DNA of 64,000 nt from Saprospiraceae bacterium (GTDB lineage: Bacteria; Bacteroidota; Bacteroidia; Chitinophagales; Saprospiraceae): the NCBI GenBank assembly GCA_016720635.1, contig JADKKF010000004.1, positions 186,001 through 250,000 on the forward strand. The letters run 5' to 3'. Of the stretch, positions 46,057 to 55,403 are shown piece by piece; the stretch's first letter is position 1, and the number at the start of each line of letters is the position of its first letter. The notes beneath the pieces were generated by a model that was given only the letters and a program-made list of their open reading frames with translations, ran no database searches and was not told the DNA's origin. The translations under genes and the position numbers were made by a program.

Positions 46057-46776
46057 ATGAAATCTTACTTAATCCTTTTGGGCTTTTTGCTGTGCCAGTG
46101 TTCTTATTCGAATAAAGTCATGGCTGCTGCTGTCGTTACGCTCCCAAAAATCGAAGAAGAAATCGAAGTTAACAATACTCTCAAATCATTGAAAATCATC
46201 GGATTAGCACCCATATCTGCTTATGAATTAGATGAAATTGATAGTGTTAAAGGGAATAGTGGTGTTTTAGGATGTTCGCACAAATATCTCGAAAAAGTAA
46301 GAATTATGGGATATAATGAGTTTGCCAAAAAGTCCAAAAAATTGAAAAGCGACCAGTTTAACCCCAATTTAAAGGGAAAGTTGTCAAATATGGAATGGAA
46401 TCAAGATACTACTATCATGTTGGAGGAAAAAGTTAAAATATTTTGTACGCAAAATGACCTCGACGGCCTGTTTTTATTGGATATCGGCACAAGTGGGCGT
46501 AGCCATTGGTACACACCAATCTTTAGTGTCATTTTTGGGTTAATTAGATTTTTATTTCGTGCGGGATTACACGGGGAGTCATCTAGCGACGATACAAATT
46601 ACAATAAAGTCGCCATGGCCAATTTGGAGCTATTTGATAAAAAAGGAAAGTCCCTCCTCAAAGTACAGTCCATATCTTATGGTACTTTTGTTTCTACAGG
46701 ATATCAAGTCGCCCAATCTGCTACCATCGATGCTGTAACTGAGATGGGAAAAGCGATTGATCTTGTGGTTAAATGA
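46057..46776 (+). CDS. Lipoprotein of unknown function, paralogue B
   Basis: This 239-residue tandem duplicate of the preceding gene has the same length and block order (EEIEVNNTLKSLKIIGLAPIS, FCTQNDLDGLFLLDIGTSGR, VAMANLELFDKKGKSLLKVQ). The signal is MKSYLILLGFLLCQC. Upstream sequences of both copies (AATAGTTATATTTCG, then TTACTTTTTTATGAAA) also match, so the promoter was duplicated with the gene. It is followed by repeat copy 8. Confidence 0.7.
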   Translation: MKSYLILLGFLLCQCSYSNKVMAAAVVTLPKIEEEIEVNNTLKSLKIIGLAPISAYELDEIDSVKGNSGVLGCSHKYLEKVRIMGYNEFAKKSKKLKSDQFNPNLKGKLSNMEWNQDTTIMLEEKVKIFCTQNDLDGLFLLDIGTSGRSHWYTPIFSVIFGLIRFLFRAGLHGESSSDDTNYNKVAMANLELFDKKGKSLLKVQSISYGTFVSTGYQVAQSATIDAVTEMGKAIDLVVK

Positions 46777-46793
46777 GCTTAAGTTCGAGGGAT

Positions 46794-46952
46794 GCGTCAA
46801 GGGTGGTAGTGGTCTCGTAGCTGACCGCATAGGGCAGCGAAGAGAGTCTCGCCCATACTTGCCGTAGGCAAACAGGAGGGCGAGACGGAACAAAGTGAAC
46901 CCACGGACGACCTGACCCTTCTCTCGCTTTCATGGGAGAGAAGGGGGACGCC
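46794..46952 (+). repeat. Hairpin-rich intergenic repeat, copy 8 (longest)
   Basis: This copy starts GCGTCAAGGGTGGTAGTGG. An internal stem GTCTCG...CGAGAC encloses extra hairpins, and the core GGAACAAAGTGAACCCACGG is intact. A ten-pair terminal hairpin CCCTTCTCTC/GAGAGAAGGG (46916-46925 with 46936-46945) is followed by GGGACGCC. It lies between the duplicated lipoprotein genes and osmC. Confidence 0.75.
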
Positions 46953-47022
46953 AAATAAAAATTAAATACCAAAAAATCATGAACAACTGATTGATTTTCA
47001 GCATTATACTAAGAAAAAAAAG

Positions 47023-47424
47023 ATGACTTCAGCATTGGTTTATTTGGGAGGTTTGAGGACAGAAGCGACTCATCTCGCCTCGGGTACTAAGGTACAATTC
47101 GACGCACCAATCGACAATCATGGCAAGGGTGAGGCCTTCTCCCCAACGGATATGGTGGCGACTTCGCTTGGAACTTGTATGATGACCCTGATGGGAATCG
47201 CTGCAAATGCGCATGGGATCAAAATGGAAGGCACGAAGGCAAATATCCTAAAAGTGATGGGTGCTGCCCCGAGAAAAATAGCTGAAATCCGTATCGTGTT
47301 TGAATTCCCAGCGAATGAGTACAGTTCGAAGGAAAAGAAAATTCTTCAAAATGCGGCTTTGACATGCCCTGTAGCGCTTTCTCTACATCCTGAGCTGCTA
47401 CAAAACATTACATTCCAATGGTAA
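47023..47424 (+). CDS. OsmC family protein
   Basis: The 133 residues contain the two redox cysteines of the OsmC/Ohr fold: ATSLGTCMMTLMGIAANAHG near residue 51 and ALTCPVALSLHPELLQ near 115. The protein reduces organic or fatty-acid hydroperoxides as a homodimer in the cytoplasm. Its stop overlaps the aroA start by seven bases (ATGGTAA), so the genes are translationally coupled, an unusual partnership. Confidence 0.85.
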   Translation: MTSALVYLGGLRTEATHLASGTKVQFDAPIDNHGKGEAFSPTDMVATSLGTCMMTLMGIAANAHGIKMEGTKANILKVMGAAPRKIAEIRIVFEFPANEYSSKEKKILQNAALTCPVALSLHPELLQNITFQW

Positions 47425-48680
47425 ATTCTAGCAATACACTACTTTTTACTTTGGAATCAATCAAGGCTTCCATCGTCCTCGAAGGTTCGAAATCCATTTC
47501 TAACCGCGTACTGATGATAAGACGGATGTGTGGTGAAGGGTTTGACATTGAGCATATATCAGCTTCAGAAGATACCAAAATATTGAGTCGCCTCTTATGG
47601 AGTGATGAGGAAATACTGGATGCTGGTGACGCAGGGACGACGTTTAGATTTTTGACGTCCTACCTATGTACGCTCTACACTGCTAAAGTATTGACGGGAA
47701 GCGAAAGGATGAGAAAGCGACCTATTGGTGCATTGGTCAGTGCATTAAGGGAACTCGGGGCAAATATCGAATATCTGGAAGAAGAGGGATTTCCACCTTT
47801 GAAGATCTCGCCGAATCCAAACCTTGGACTAGATGGGTGGCAAATAACCATCCCAGGAGATATCAGCAGTCAGTTCATCAGTTCTTTGATGCTGGTGGCA
47901 CCTATGCTGCCCCAGGGGATCGAAATAAGCATAGATGGGCCTATATACTCAAAACCATATATCGCGATGACCTATCGCATTATGCAGCGATTTGGGGCCA
48001 ATATCGAATTTGAAGGAAATACGATTAGTGTAAAGCCCAAAAGATACGAACCTAAAACCTTTTATGTGGAAGGAGATTGGTCGGCAGCATCCTATTATTT
48101 TTCGATCTGTGCCCTTTCAAAAAAATGTGAAATAGAATTGATTGGCTTGAAGGAGGACTCGCTTCAAGGCGATGCCATACTTGTTAAAATCTACAAAAAA
48201 CTGGGGGTTGAGACGGAATTCACCGAGCAAGGAATCGTGATCAGAAAGGTAGAAAAAGATCTACCTGCGATGTTGGAATGGGACTTTAGAGACTGCCCCG
48301 ATATAGCTCAGACGGTCTCTGTTACATTGGCTGCCCTTGGTGTATCAGGACTTTTCAGTGGATTAGAAAGCTTAACGATTAAAGAAACAGACAGAATCGC
48401 AGCCTTAAAAACTGAGCTCTCCAAAGGCGATGTATCACTGATAGAACTGCCCAAAAGGCTTAGTGGACAAAGCGATACCAAATATTATATGCAAGAAGGA
48501 AAAATGAAAATAAATCCAGGGCTTAGGATTGATACCTATGGGGATCACCGCATGGCTATGGCATTTGCACCGCTGGCTATCGTAGGAAGGATTAGTTTAG
48601 ATGATCCGACTGTAGTAAAAAAATCTTACAGAGGATTTTGGAATGATTTGGAAAAAGTAGGAATTAGCTTAGGGGAATAG
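47418..48680 (+). CDS. aroA: 3-phosphoshikimate 1-carboxyvinyltransferase (EPSP synthase)
   Basis: The 420 residues contain LEGSKSISNRVLMI near residue 20, DAGTTFRFLTSYL near 74, the arginine segment GSERMRKRPIGALVSAL near 94, GDISSQFISSLMLVAPML near 155, and EGDWSAASYYF near 218. IKETDRIAALKTEL follows near 320 and DTYGDHRMAMAFA near 373. All shikimate-3-phosphate and PEP-binding elements are present. It makes EPSP for aromatic amino acids and chorismate. Its stop is directly adjacent to the stop of the convergent glycosyltransferase, with no base between. Confidence 0.92.
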   Translation: MVNSSNTLLFTLESIKASIVLEGSKSISNRVLMIRRMCGEGFDIEHISASEDTKILSRLLWSDEEILDAGDAGTTFRFLTSYLCTLYTAKVLTGSERMRKRPIGALVSALRELGANIEYLEEEGFPPLKISPNPNLGLDGWQITIPGDISSQFISSLMLVAPMLPQGIEISIDGPIYSKPYIAMTYRIMQRFGANIEFEGNTISVKPKRYEPKTFYVEGDWSAASYYFSICALSKKCEIELIGLKEDSLQGDAILVKIYKKLGVETEFTEQGIVIRKVEKDLPAMLEWDFRDCPDIAQTVSVTLAALGVSGLFSGLESLTIKETDRIAALKTELSKGDVSLIELPKRLSGQSDTKYYMQEGKMKINPGLRIDTYGDHRMAMAFAPLAIVGRISLDDPTVVKKSYRGFWNDLEKVGISLGE

Positions 48681-49874
48681 CTAGGTTTTGGCAGAAGTTA
48701 CCAAACGGCGATAGAGGGATTCAGTATTCTGAATGAATTCTGTGTGATGGAAATTTTTCAGGACAAAACTTCTACTTTTTGTCGTAAGTCGTTGCCTTAA
48801 TTCTGCATCGTGTACTAGGGACAAAAGTTGCTGGCAATAACTTTCTAAATCCCCTGCTTCGCACAGCAATGCTGTTTCTCCTTCCAACACGGTGTCCATG
48901 ACTCCACCGACCTTGGTGGCTACGATGGGTTTTTCGGCGGCTTGGCCTCCATCAAAGGTAACGGGAGTGCCTTCATTTTTAGAACAAAGGGTGACAATAT
49001 CCAATCCCGCAAAAACGCAGTCGATATCCGTTCGCCATGAGGTAAAAATGAGTGGGTGCTGATGCTTTCTGTCATATTCATTGGTAAATGGCAAACCAAG
49101 CGCCACGGCGTATTCTTCTACAGCATTTCTTGTCTCACCGTCACCTACGATGAATGCTTTAATGGGAACCTTGGCATCTCTAAGGATTTTAGAGATTGCT
49201 TTGATAAAAAATTTATGGTCTTTAACGGGAACCATTCGCCCTACAATACCGATACAAATCGCATCGTCGGCAATCTTAAATTCGTCTCTGAATCGCTTGC
49301 GTTTTATTGCTTGATCCGTGACGAAACGATTGAAGTCAAAACCCAAAGGGATGGTTTCTATCTTGTCTAGTTCTGCAACATGAAATTCATTGCACAGTTC
49401 TATCGTTTGCTGCTTGGAAATTGAGATTATTTTGGTGGTTATATTTGCTAGATATCTTTCAATCTGTAGGAACATCCACGAAACTGGTCTAGAGAAATAG
49501 GCCTTGAACACGTGTCCATGGAAGGTATGTATGATTACAGGCACCCTTTCGTGATTTGCAGCGAGTCTCCCCAATGCTCCTGCTTTAGCCCCGTTGGTAT
49601 GTACGATATCAGGATTGTAATGCCTAATAATCCTTCTAAGCCGCCAATAGACCTTGAAGTCATTCCAAGGACTTATATTTCTTTCCATACCTTTGACAAC
49701 CATTGGTTTTATGCCAAAATTCGTAAGTATTGCGGTGGCATCTTCCTCCTTGGGCGATAATTCTCCGAGAAGTCTGGACTCAAAGTCTTTGTTAATGGAC
49801 TGAATCAAGCTTCCAGCGTATAGTATTGGTCCTCCGAAATGAGGTCTGTTGAGTATATGTAAGACTTTAGGCAA
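48681..49874 (-). CDS. Glycosyltransferase family 4-like (GT-B)
   Basis: The 397 residues have a GT-B Rossmann layout. The N-terminal acceptor side contains LNRPHFGGPILYAGSLIQ and DIVHTNGAKAGALGRLAA near 90. The C-terminal donor side has IGIVGRMVPVKDHKFFIKA near 215 and the EX7E-like acid segment CSKNEGTPVTFDGGQAAEKP near 310. It transfers a nucleotide-sugar residue to a growing lipid-linked saccharide at the inner membrane. It is the most downstream intact member of the minus-strand polysaccharide cluster and is convergent with aroA. Confidence 0.85.
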   Translation of the reverse strand: MPKVLHILNRPHFGGPILYAGSLIQSINKDFESRLLGELSPKEEDATAILTNFGIKPMVVKGMERNISPWNDFKVYWRLRRIIRHYNPDIVHTNGAKAGALGRLAANHERVPVIIHTFHGHVFKAYFSRPVSWMFLQIERYLANITTKIISISKQQTIELCNEFHVAELDKIETIPLGFDFNRFVTDQAIKRKRFRDEFKIADDAICIGIVGRMVPVKDHKFFIKAISKILRDAKVPIKAFIVGDGETRNAVEEYAVALGLPFTNEYDRKHQHPLIFTSWRTDIDCVFAGLDIVTLCSKNEGTPVTFDGGQAAEKPIVATKVGGVMDTVLEGETALLCEAGDLESYCQQLLSLVHDAELRQRLTTKSRSFVLKNFHHTEFIQNTESLYRRLVTSAKT

Positions 49875-49883
49875 GGTGTATAA

Positions 49884-49996
49884 TTATGGTAAGTTTAGCT
49901 GTTTGCACTCATTGATGATAGTTTGCTTCATTTCATTCCAATTTTCTTTGAAAAATTGTAGTTCTTTGGTTAAGTCCAAAAGTTTTGGGCTGACCC
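49884..49996 (-). pseudogene. Remnant C-terminus of a gene adjacent to the TA region
   Basis: An open stretch reads WVSPKLLDLTKELQFFKENW, then NEMKQTIINECKQLNLP, ending TAA at 49884-49886. There is no start codon and it is too short for a domain. It resembles the tail of a nucleotidyltransferase-like or other helical protein. It lies next to the DUF6922-like remnant, and the two may be what is left of one accessory module. Weak evidence. Confidence 0.25.
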
Positions 49997-50003
49997 ATAT
50001 ACT

Positions 50004-50264
50004 TTAGCATCTAAATTCAGTTTCAGGAATCTCAAATAAAAAAGATACAAATGAAAGAGTAACGGGGTCCAAACATCTGATATTCAGACTGACTTCCTTT
50101 ATTTTATCCAAGCCATAGTATGATTTAAGCAAATTCCAATCCTTCATCAGTCCGTATTCTAGTACTCTTTCTATTACGAAGGCAGCAGATACATCAATAT
50201 CTAACTGGGTTTTATCTACATCCCAAAATAGATGATCTGAAAAATCTAAATAGGAAACTTTAGG
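50004..50264 (-). pseudogene. Remnant of a DUF6922-like protein
   Basis: Between a TAG (50265-50267) and a TAA (50004-50006) the frame reads PKVSYLDFSDHLFWDVDKTQ, LDIDVSAAFVIERVLEYGLM, and DWNLLKSYYGLDKIKEVS. FWDVD, FVIERVLEYG and DWxxLKxYYG, with a terminal RC, are typical of small Bacteroidota proteins that often precede AbiEii-type nucleotidyltransferases (from memory, uncertain). The nonsense codon and absence of an ATG indicate decay or an early stop. The remaining bases up to 50426 show no clear gene. Confidence 0.4.
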
Positions 50265-50426
50265 CTACTCTTCAGCCAAAATAAAATGGTTTTGTTGGTC
50301 TCTGTTTGGCGTTGAATGGAAATTTAAAGGATTACAGTTTGGTAAAAGTACAAAGGATTAATAAATAATCAAACAGTCAATTCGATACTAATTTCACATT
50401 GAACTCACGACCTGTCGACACTAGTA

Positions 50427-50795
50427 TTATTTCTTGAGAATCTCAAGTAATTTATCTGGATCTTGTCTTGAATCCCAAAATGCAGTTACAAGTATTCCTT
50501 CTTTCACAACTTTAAAATACAAACAAAAGTGTTCTATTACAGCGACATATGTATCGTTATATTCACTTGATAAAAAAGATGTAGGATTTTTCTTTATCAA
50601 CTCAATTCTTTTTGAAACCAAAACCCTAATTCTCTCTGAATACCTTGTACTTTGATTCCTTTTGTTCCAGTATTCAAATATTCCTCTTCGCTGTCTAACT
50701 GCTGTTTCGGTCCAAATTACTTTAAAAGGCCAGCCATTCCTTATCTTCTTTATCCAGTTGTTCTTGAGATATAACCCTACCATTCTTATAATCAT
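50427..50795 (-). CDS. RelE/ParE-family toxin
   Basis: The reading frame from ATG 50793-50795 encodes 122 residues, but the RelE-like fold begins at FKVIWTETAVRQRRGIFEYW near residue 24, which overlaps the antitoxin end. The true start may therefore be a non-ATG codon near 50725. Later blocks ERIRVLVSKRIELIKKNP and LYFKVVKEGILVTAFWDSRQ match ParE/RelE-type ribonuclease or gyrase toxins. The antitoxin is encoded immediately upstream (50722-50961) on the same strand, overlapping by up to 74 bases. Confidence 0.75.
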   Translation of the reverse strand: MIIRMVGLYLKNNWIKKIRNGWPFKVIWTETAVRQRRGIFEYWNKRNQSTRYSERIRVLVSKRIELIKKNPTSFLSSEYNDTYVAVIEHFCLYFKVVKEGILVTAFWDSRQDPDKLLEILKK

Positions 50796-50961
50796 CTTCG
50801 CTCATTCGCAGCAATTCAATTTGAGCTGGTTGTAATTCAACTTTCTCAACAATGCTGGAGCTATTGTCTACAATTTGCAAAATAGCGTCCAAATAACGTT
50901 CGTTAGAAATTACTAAAAGTTTATCAATAATCTTATTTCTTGTTATATCTATAGTACTCAT
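50722..50961 (-). CDS. Antitoxin of the RelE/ParE pair
   Basis: The 79 residues read MSTIDITRNKIIDKLLVISN, then ERYLDAILQIVDNSS, with an acidic C-terminal half (SEDDYKNGRVISQEQLDKED, KEWLAF). The N-terminal helix is followed by a toxin-binding tail typical of small antitoxins paired with RelE/ParE. It overlaps the toxin gene start, indicating translational coupling. The pair lies between the polysaccharide genes. Confidence 0.75.
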   Translation of the reverse strand: MSTIDITRNKIIDKLLVISNERYLDAILQIVDNSSSIVEKVELQPAQIELLRMSEDDYKNGRVISQEQLDKEDKEWLAF

Positions 50962-51044
50962 GGAAAGCTATTTACTTTGTAAAGATAAATAAACGTGCGC
51001 AATTCTACTACGATTTTAGGCTTAAAAATGAAATGAGTGGCAAC

Positions 51045-52135
51045 TTACAAATTTACCAAAAATATTGACAATTCCTTTGCTGTATTACCATCCCAAAGTT
51101 CTGGAATATTGCCTTTTTCCACTCTTTTTTCACCATTTTTGGACATAAGAAAATGATATAATTAGGATCTGTGCCGACCATTTCATTGGTTCCAATTGTC
51201 ACTGTCTCTGGTCTTTCTGTAGAATCCCTAAGTGTCATACAAGGTACTCCTAGTACTGTAGCTTCTTCCGTTATACCGCCACTATCAGTAATGATCCCAA
51301 TAGAATTTTTAATGGTATAAATGAATTCCAAATAGCCCATGGGCTGGGTGATGATGATGTTGCGAGGTATAAAATTCAATCCATCGAACACTTTCTTTGT
51401 CCTCGGATGCATAGGAAAAATGACCTTTGCCTCTCCGCAATGCTCATCGATGAGGCCCAAGAGTATTTTTAAATTTTGTGGGTCATCGACATTGGACGGC
51501 CTGTGTAGGGTAGCCACCAAATAAGGTTGATTTTCTAGGTTTGCATGTGCAAATATTTCGGGTTTGACCAATCTTTTCAAATTAGACAACAAGGAGTCAA
51601 TCATCGTATTTCCTACGAAAAATATTTTTCCCTTGTCATGTCCTTCTTTTTGCAAATTTGCTCCCGCCTGCTGGGTTGTTGTGAAGAAATAATCGGAAAT
51701 GCTATCTGTAACCATTCTATTTATCTCTTCGGGCATGTTCAAGTCGCCACTGCGAATTCCACCTTCTACGTGGGCAACTTTTATCCAAGCTTTTTTCGCT
51801 ACTATGGCACAAGCCATGGTGGAGGTTACATCACCAACAACGATGCAAAAATCTGGTTTAACACTTTTTAAGGCATTTTCATATCCAACCATGATTGCTG
51901 CTGTCTGCTCCGCCTGTGTCCCTCCTCCAGCACCAAGATTTAGATGTGGCTCTGGAATATTCAACTGTTGGAAAAACTGTTCACTCATGACAGCATCAAA
52001 ATGCTGCCCCGTATGGATCAAGCGGTACTCAATTTTCGTATTGTTTTCCTTGTTATAGGCTTCAATGGCATGAACTATTGGTCCAATTTTCATAAAATTG
52101 GGCCTAGCGCCAGCGATGATGTCGATAAAGGGCAT
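51045..52135 (-). pseudogene. wecB: UDP-N-acetylglucosamine 2-epimerase (non-hydrolysing), frameshifted near the end
   Basis: The 5' part (from 52135) encodes the conserved IDIIAGARPNFMKIGPIVHA, HTGQHFDAVMSEQFF, VVGDVTSTMACAI, VAHVEGGIRSGDLNMPEEIN, and IITDSGGITEEATVLGVPC with TERPET. A missing base in the five-T run at 51114-51118 replaces the natural end (GNIPELWDGNTAKELSIFL, then VNL) with a wrong tail that stops at 51053. The natural stop is 51045-51047. The enzyme interconverts UDP-GlcNAc and UDP-ManNAc for the polysaccharide. A functional gene is likely if the indel is an assembly error. Confidence 0.85.
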
Positions 52136-52144
52136 AAAGGGAGT

Positions 52145-53352
52145 TTAATTATTGATGATAATATTTAACATTTTATTGGCAAGATTAACACGATCAAAGT
52201 CTTTGCATAAATTATCACAACCAACCTCAAAAGCATTTTCACTGTCAAGTTTTATTATTTGATTCAATTTCAACAAAAATCTGGTTGGTCCTCTGGCTGG
52301 AAATATATTCCTGCTTTATACTTTTCAATCAATTCACGCGATTCACCATCAACCCCTAGCAAAATTGGTTTATGCATGGCGGCATTTTCAAAAATCTTCG
52401 AGGGAATTACAGATTTAAAAGTATCTGAGCGTTTTAAGTTAACTAGAGCTATATCTATAATGCTTATATAGTTTTGAATTTCCTCCTTTGGGACTGACTT
52501 AAGCATCGTAACATTCTTGAGCTTCAAATCACCAACTTGCTTGACAAGATTATCGCGCTCCGCTCTATCCCCTATAAAAAGAAAATGAACGTTGTTGTTT
52601 TCAACAAGTGGGGTACAATTCAAAATAAAATCTAATTTATGGACTATGCCATGAGTACCAAAATATCCAATTACAATTTTGTCTACTAAGTTCAAATGCT
52701 TAATAATGGTAGGATTTTTCTCCAAGGGTTTAAACTGCAAAACATTCACCCCATTTTTTATTATGAATATCTTATTCGGTTCTATCCCCTTATCGATGAT
52801 GTTTTGTTTAAAAGCATCCGTTACTACGATAATTTTGCTCGCATTTTTATATAGGGATATTTCAATTTTTTCTAACATACGGATACCAAAATTTTTCTTC
52901 ATGGCCCCGACTGCCATTATGGATTCTGGCCAAATATCCCTAACCTCCATAATCCAAGGCTTACGCTTAATCAAAGAGATCATCCTAGAGGATATAGCTG
53001 TAAAAAACTGAGGCGAAGTCCCGATAATCAAGTCACATTTGATAAAAAACGAAGCAAAGATGGCCATAATAGCATAGCTTGTATAATCCAAAATTCTTTT
53101 TATGGTACCTGCGTTGGCTGTGATATAGGACCAAATTCGAATCACTCGTATGCCATCTATCCACTCTGTTTGGTACAATTTATTTTTATATCCTGGAAAC
53201 ACTTTTCCCGCTGGAAAATTAGGTACGCAGGTTAGAACCGTAACCTCCTGCCCTTTTTTCACCCATTCTCTACAATGCTCATAAGTCCTATTGGCTGGAG
53301 CATTCATTTCAGGAAAAAAATTATCCGTCAAAAACAATATTCTCAAGCGCAA
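52145..53352 (-). pseudogene. Glycosyltransferase family 4, frameshifted near the end
   Basis: This is a GT-B enzyme with LRILFLTDNFFPEMNAPANR at the start, CVPNFPAGKVFPGYKNKLYQ, and KIVIGYFGTHGIVHKLDFIL near 230. The C-terminal SVIPSKIFENAAMHKPILL contains the donor-binding Glu. The frame ends early at 52270 because of a missing base in the five-A run 52275-52279; one added base gives FLLKLNQIIKLDSENAFEV and further, with natural stop at 52145-52147 (about 400 residues). It resembles colanic-acid WcaL/WbuB-type transferases that add GlcNAc- or Fuc-type sugars; exact specificity unknown. Confidence 0.8.
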
Positions 53353-54941
53353 ATAATTTTAGTCGTCAATCTATCATTAAACCAAATAATATTTTTAGCA
53401 GCTTCATTCAGCCTATTAAACCCTTGTGATTTCATGTAATTAGTGCTTGTTAAATCAAAATAATCCGAATATGTGATGCTTCCAAATGCAAAGTCAAAAA
53501 CGCCATTATTTCTCTTAAAAGATATATTTGGGTGAAAATGAAAACAAGCTAGTGCGTCTGTGGACGGGTCTGCATAATCTTCAATTTCAAGATAATTGTC
53601 AGACAAAGTGATTTTTCGTTTATGTAAACCTGTCGCTCTACCTTGATATGACATTTCTATCATGTCAGTGGATTGATTCACAATTTGACCATAGACCCGC
53701 TTCCCAACCCTAAATCCACCCCAAACTTCAGAAGAGTTTTTCCAATCAATCATAACCGTATTGTGACTGTTCGTAGATCTTTCTAAATGCCTTTGGCTAT
53801 TTTTTTCGTAAGTCGAAATGCCCATATCTACAATAAAAGGTTTATTGTCAATTCTCAATTCAAAAGTAAAGGTATCCGCATGAGCATGACCAGGAATGTA
53901 GTCAGGCCCTATTTTACCAGTTTTGATGATTAAATCAAATTTTTTATTTTGCAATCTTCGGTACCCTGAGTCACCCAATTCAATTCTAATTTTAGCTATG
54001 TTTAATGACTCTGCATATTCTAAAAGCTTTATTGGAGCTGGAGCAATTCCATCAATAGAATCATTGAAATGCGGGAGGGATCCATCCTCATACATCACAG
54101 CTCGCAACCATGAGCACATCTTGCTAGCATATTCATTTATTTTATTTTGAAAAGCTTTTTGATTTCCCAAGTATTCTTCAATTAATTGGGCATTGGAGTC
54201 CAATAGATTGGATAAATCCAAAACTCGGTGAAGCATCAAGCAATGATACATGGGAGAAAGCTCAAAATGACCACCATCATCCAATATCTGTTCATTTAAT
54301 TCCTCTACAAGAATCTTTTTTCCTTTTTCAAATAACTGATTGTCCTGAAAAAACACACCTCCCATAGTCAAGGCAAAGCCATTTTCTAAGAGATGATTCC
54401 CTAACAAATGGTATTCTAAGTTATCCTTAAGGAGATATAATTGACTATAAAGAGATTTCAAATAACCTGTATCCTTGTTTTGGTTTTTTATAAAATATTT
54501 AATCCAATTCATCACTCTTATTGAGGTTGGGAATGGTTCATTGCCATTCTTCAAAGCTGGCAAACTGGAAATATAATTGTCTATCAATATCTTAAATTCT
54601 GCACCATACTGATCCGCGTTGGGTTGGTTTAGAAAATCAAAATAATTTAGATTATAAGTCCAAAGCTTACCATATTTAATAAAATCCCAATCGATGTCTT
54701 TCCCAAAATCTTGAGTCAAGTTCAAAAAAGAAAAATTGCCTAAGCCATTATAACAAATATTGCATTGAATAAAATTATCAAAGCGTATAATTTCAAAAAC
54801 TGGTGGAGTCTTGGAGTAATCAAACTTAAGGCTCAAGAGATTCCTAATTTTATTTCTAACTTTATAATAAATCTGATATTTTATCTGAATAAACTTGAGA
54901 TATTTTACAGTATTGAAAAGCAATAAAACTCGTCTCAACAT
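53343..54941 (-). CDS. Heparinase II/III-like polysaccharide lyase/hydrolase
   Basis: The protein has 532 residues: an alpha/alpha-toroid N-terminal half (LLGNHLLENGFALTMGGVFF near 175 and GGHFELSPMYHCLMLHRVLD near 235) and a C-terminal beta-sandwich starting near 345 with PGHAHADTFTFELRIDNKPF. ERSTNSHNTVMIDWKNSSEV, with the conserved HNTV, is also present. Members in O-antigen and capsule clusters are thought to edit uronate-containing polymers. There is no signal peptide. It overlaps the downstream glycosyltransferase by ten bases and follows the bi-domain oxidoreductase. Confidence 0.8.
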   Translation of the reverse strand: MLRRVLLLFNTVKYLKFIQIKYQIYYKVRNKIRNLLSLKFDYSKTPPVFEIIRFDNFIQCNICYNGLGNFSFLNLTQDFGKDIDWDFIKYGKLWTYNLNYFDFLNQPNADQYGAEFKILIDNYISSLPALKNGNEPFPTSIRVMNWIKYFIKNQNKDTGYLKSLYSQLYLLKDNLEYHLLGNHLLENGFALTMGGVFFQDNQLFEKGKKILVEELNEQILDDGGHFELSPMYHCLMLHRVLDLSNLLDSNAQLIEEYLGNQKAFQNKINEYASKMCSWLRAVMYEDGSLPHFNDSIDGIAPAPIKLLEYAESLNIAKIRIELGDSGYRRLQNKKFDLIIKTGKIGPDYIPGHAHADTFTFELRIDNKPFIVDMGISTYEKNSQRHLERSTNSHNTVMIDWKNSSEVWGGFRVGKRVYGQIVNQSTDMIEMSYQGRATGLHKRKITLSDNYLEIEDYADPSTDALACFHFHPNISFKRNNGVFDFAFGSITYSDYFDLTSTNYMKSQGFNRLNEAAKNIIWFNDRLTTKIICA

Positions 54942-54972
54942 TACTATCTGGCTTGGCTTGATTAAGTAATTG

Positions 54973-55374
54973 TTATTCAGAAATTTTTTGCCATTCTCCC
55001 TTTTTGAGAGAATCTAAAGCGGAAATAGCAGCCCTTGAAGTATTCATAATTTCTTCAATTGGTATTAATGACTGCCCACCTTTTGTGAGCCTTTCTAGGA
55101 ACATTATGAATTGATTGGCGTGGCCTTTATCCTGCGTCAATGACATTCCAGAAGATTTGAATCCATAATAATAAGACTTTCTAAAATTATCGATGACAAT
55201 CGTTCGATTTTGAGAATAAATCTCTACTCTTTCCTTGCTATAGGCCTTACTACCATTAGAGAAATAATTAATAACTCCACTGCTGCCGTTTTTATATCGG
55301 AGCAGGATCGTAGCATTATCGGTATTCTCTGAAGGATGTTCACCCAGAGCATTCATCATTACACTCTCGACCAA
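54973..55374 (-). pseudogene. Bi-domain oxidoreductase, C-terminal piece (Gfo/Idh/MocA C-terminal domain)
   Basis: This is the tail of the 713-residue enzyme (54973-57099), beginning in frame after a missing base at about 55410-55420. The natural join reads GGRIIGEACHLIDLITYLSG, SLVESVMMNAL. It carries the substrate-side beta sheet of a Gfo/Idh/MocA oxidoreductase, ending with ISALDSLKKGEWQKISE. The start at 55374 is an artefact. Confidence 0.75.
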
Positions 55375-55403
55375 AGAACCCGATAGATAAGTAATTAAGT
55401 CGA

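Noticed and set aside
50265..50426. Open stretch upstream of the DUF6922-like remnant (FHSTPNRDQQNHFIL)
   Set aside because: No start, bounded by stops, and no family I can name; too weak to list.
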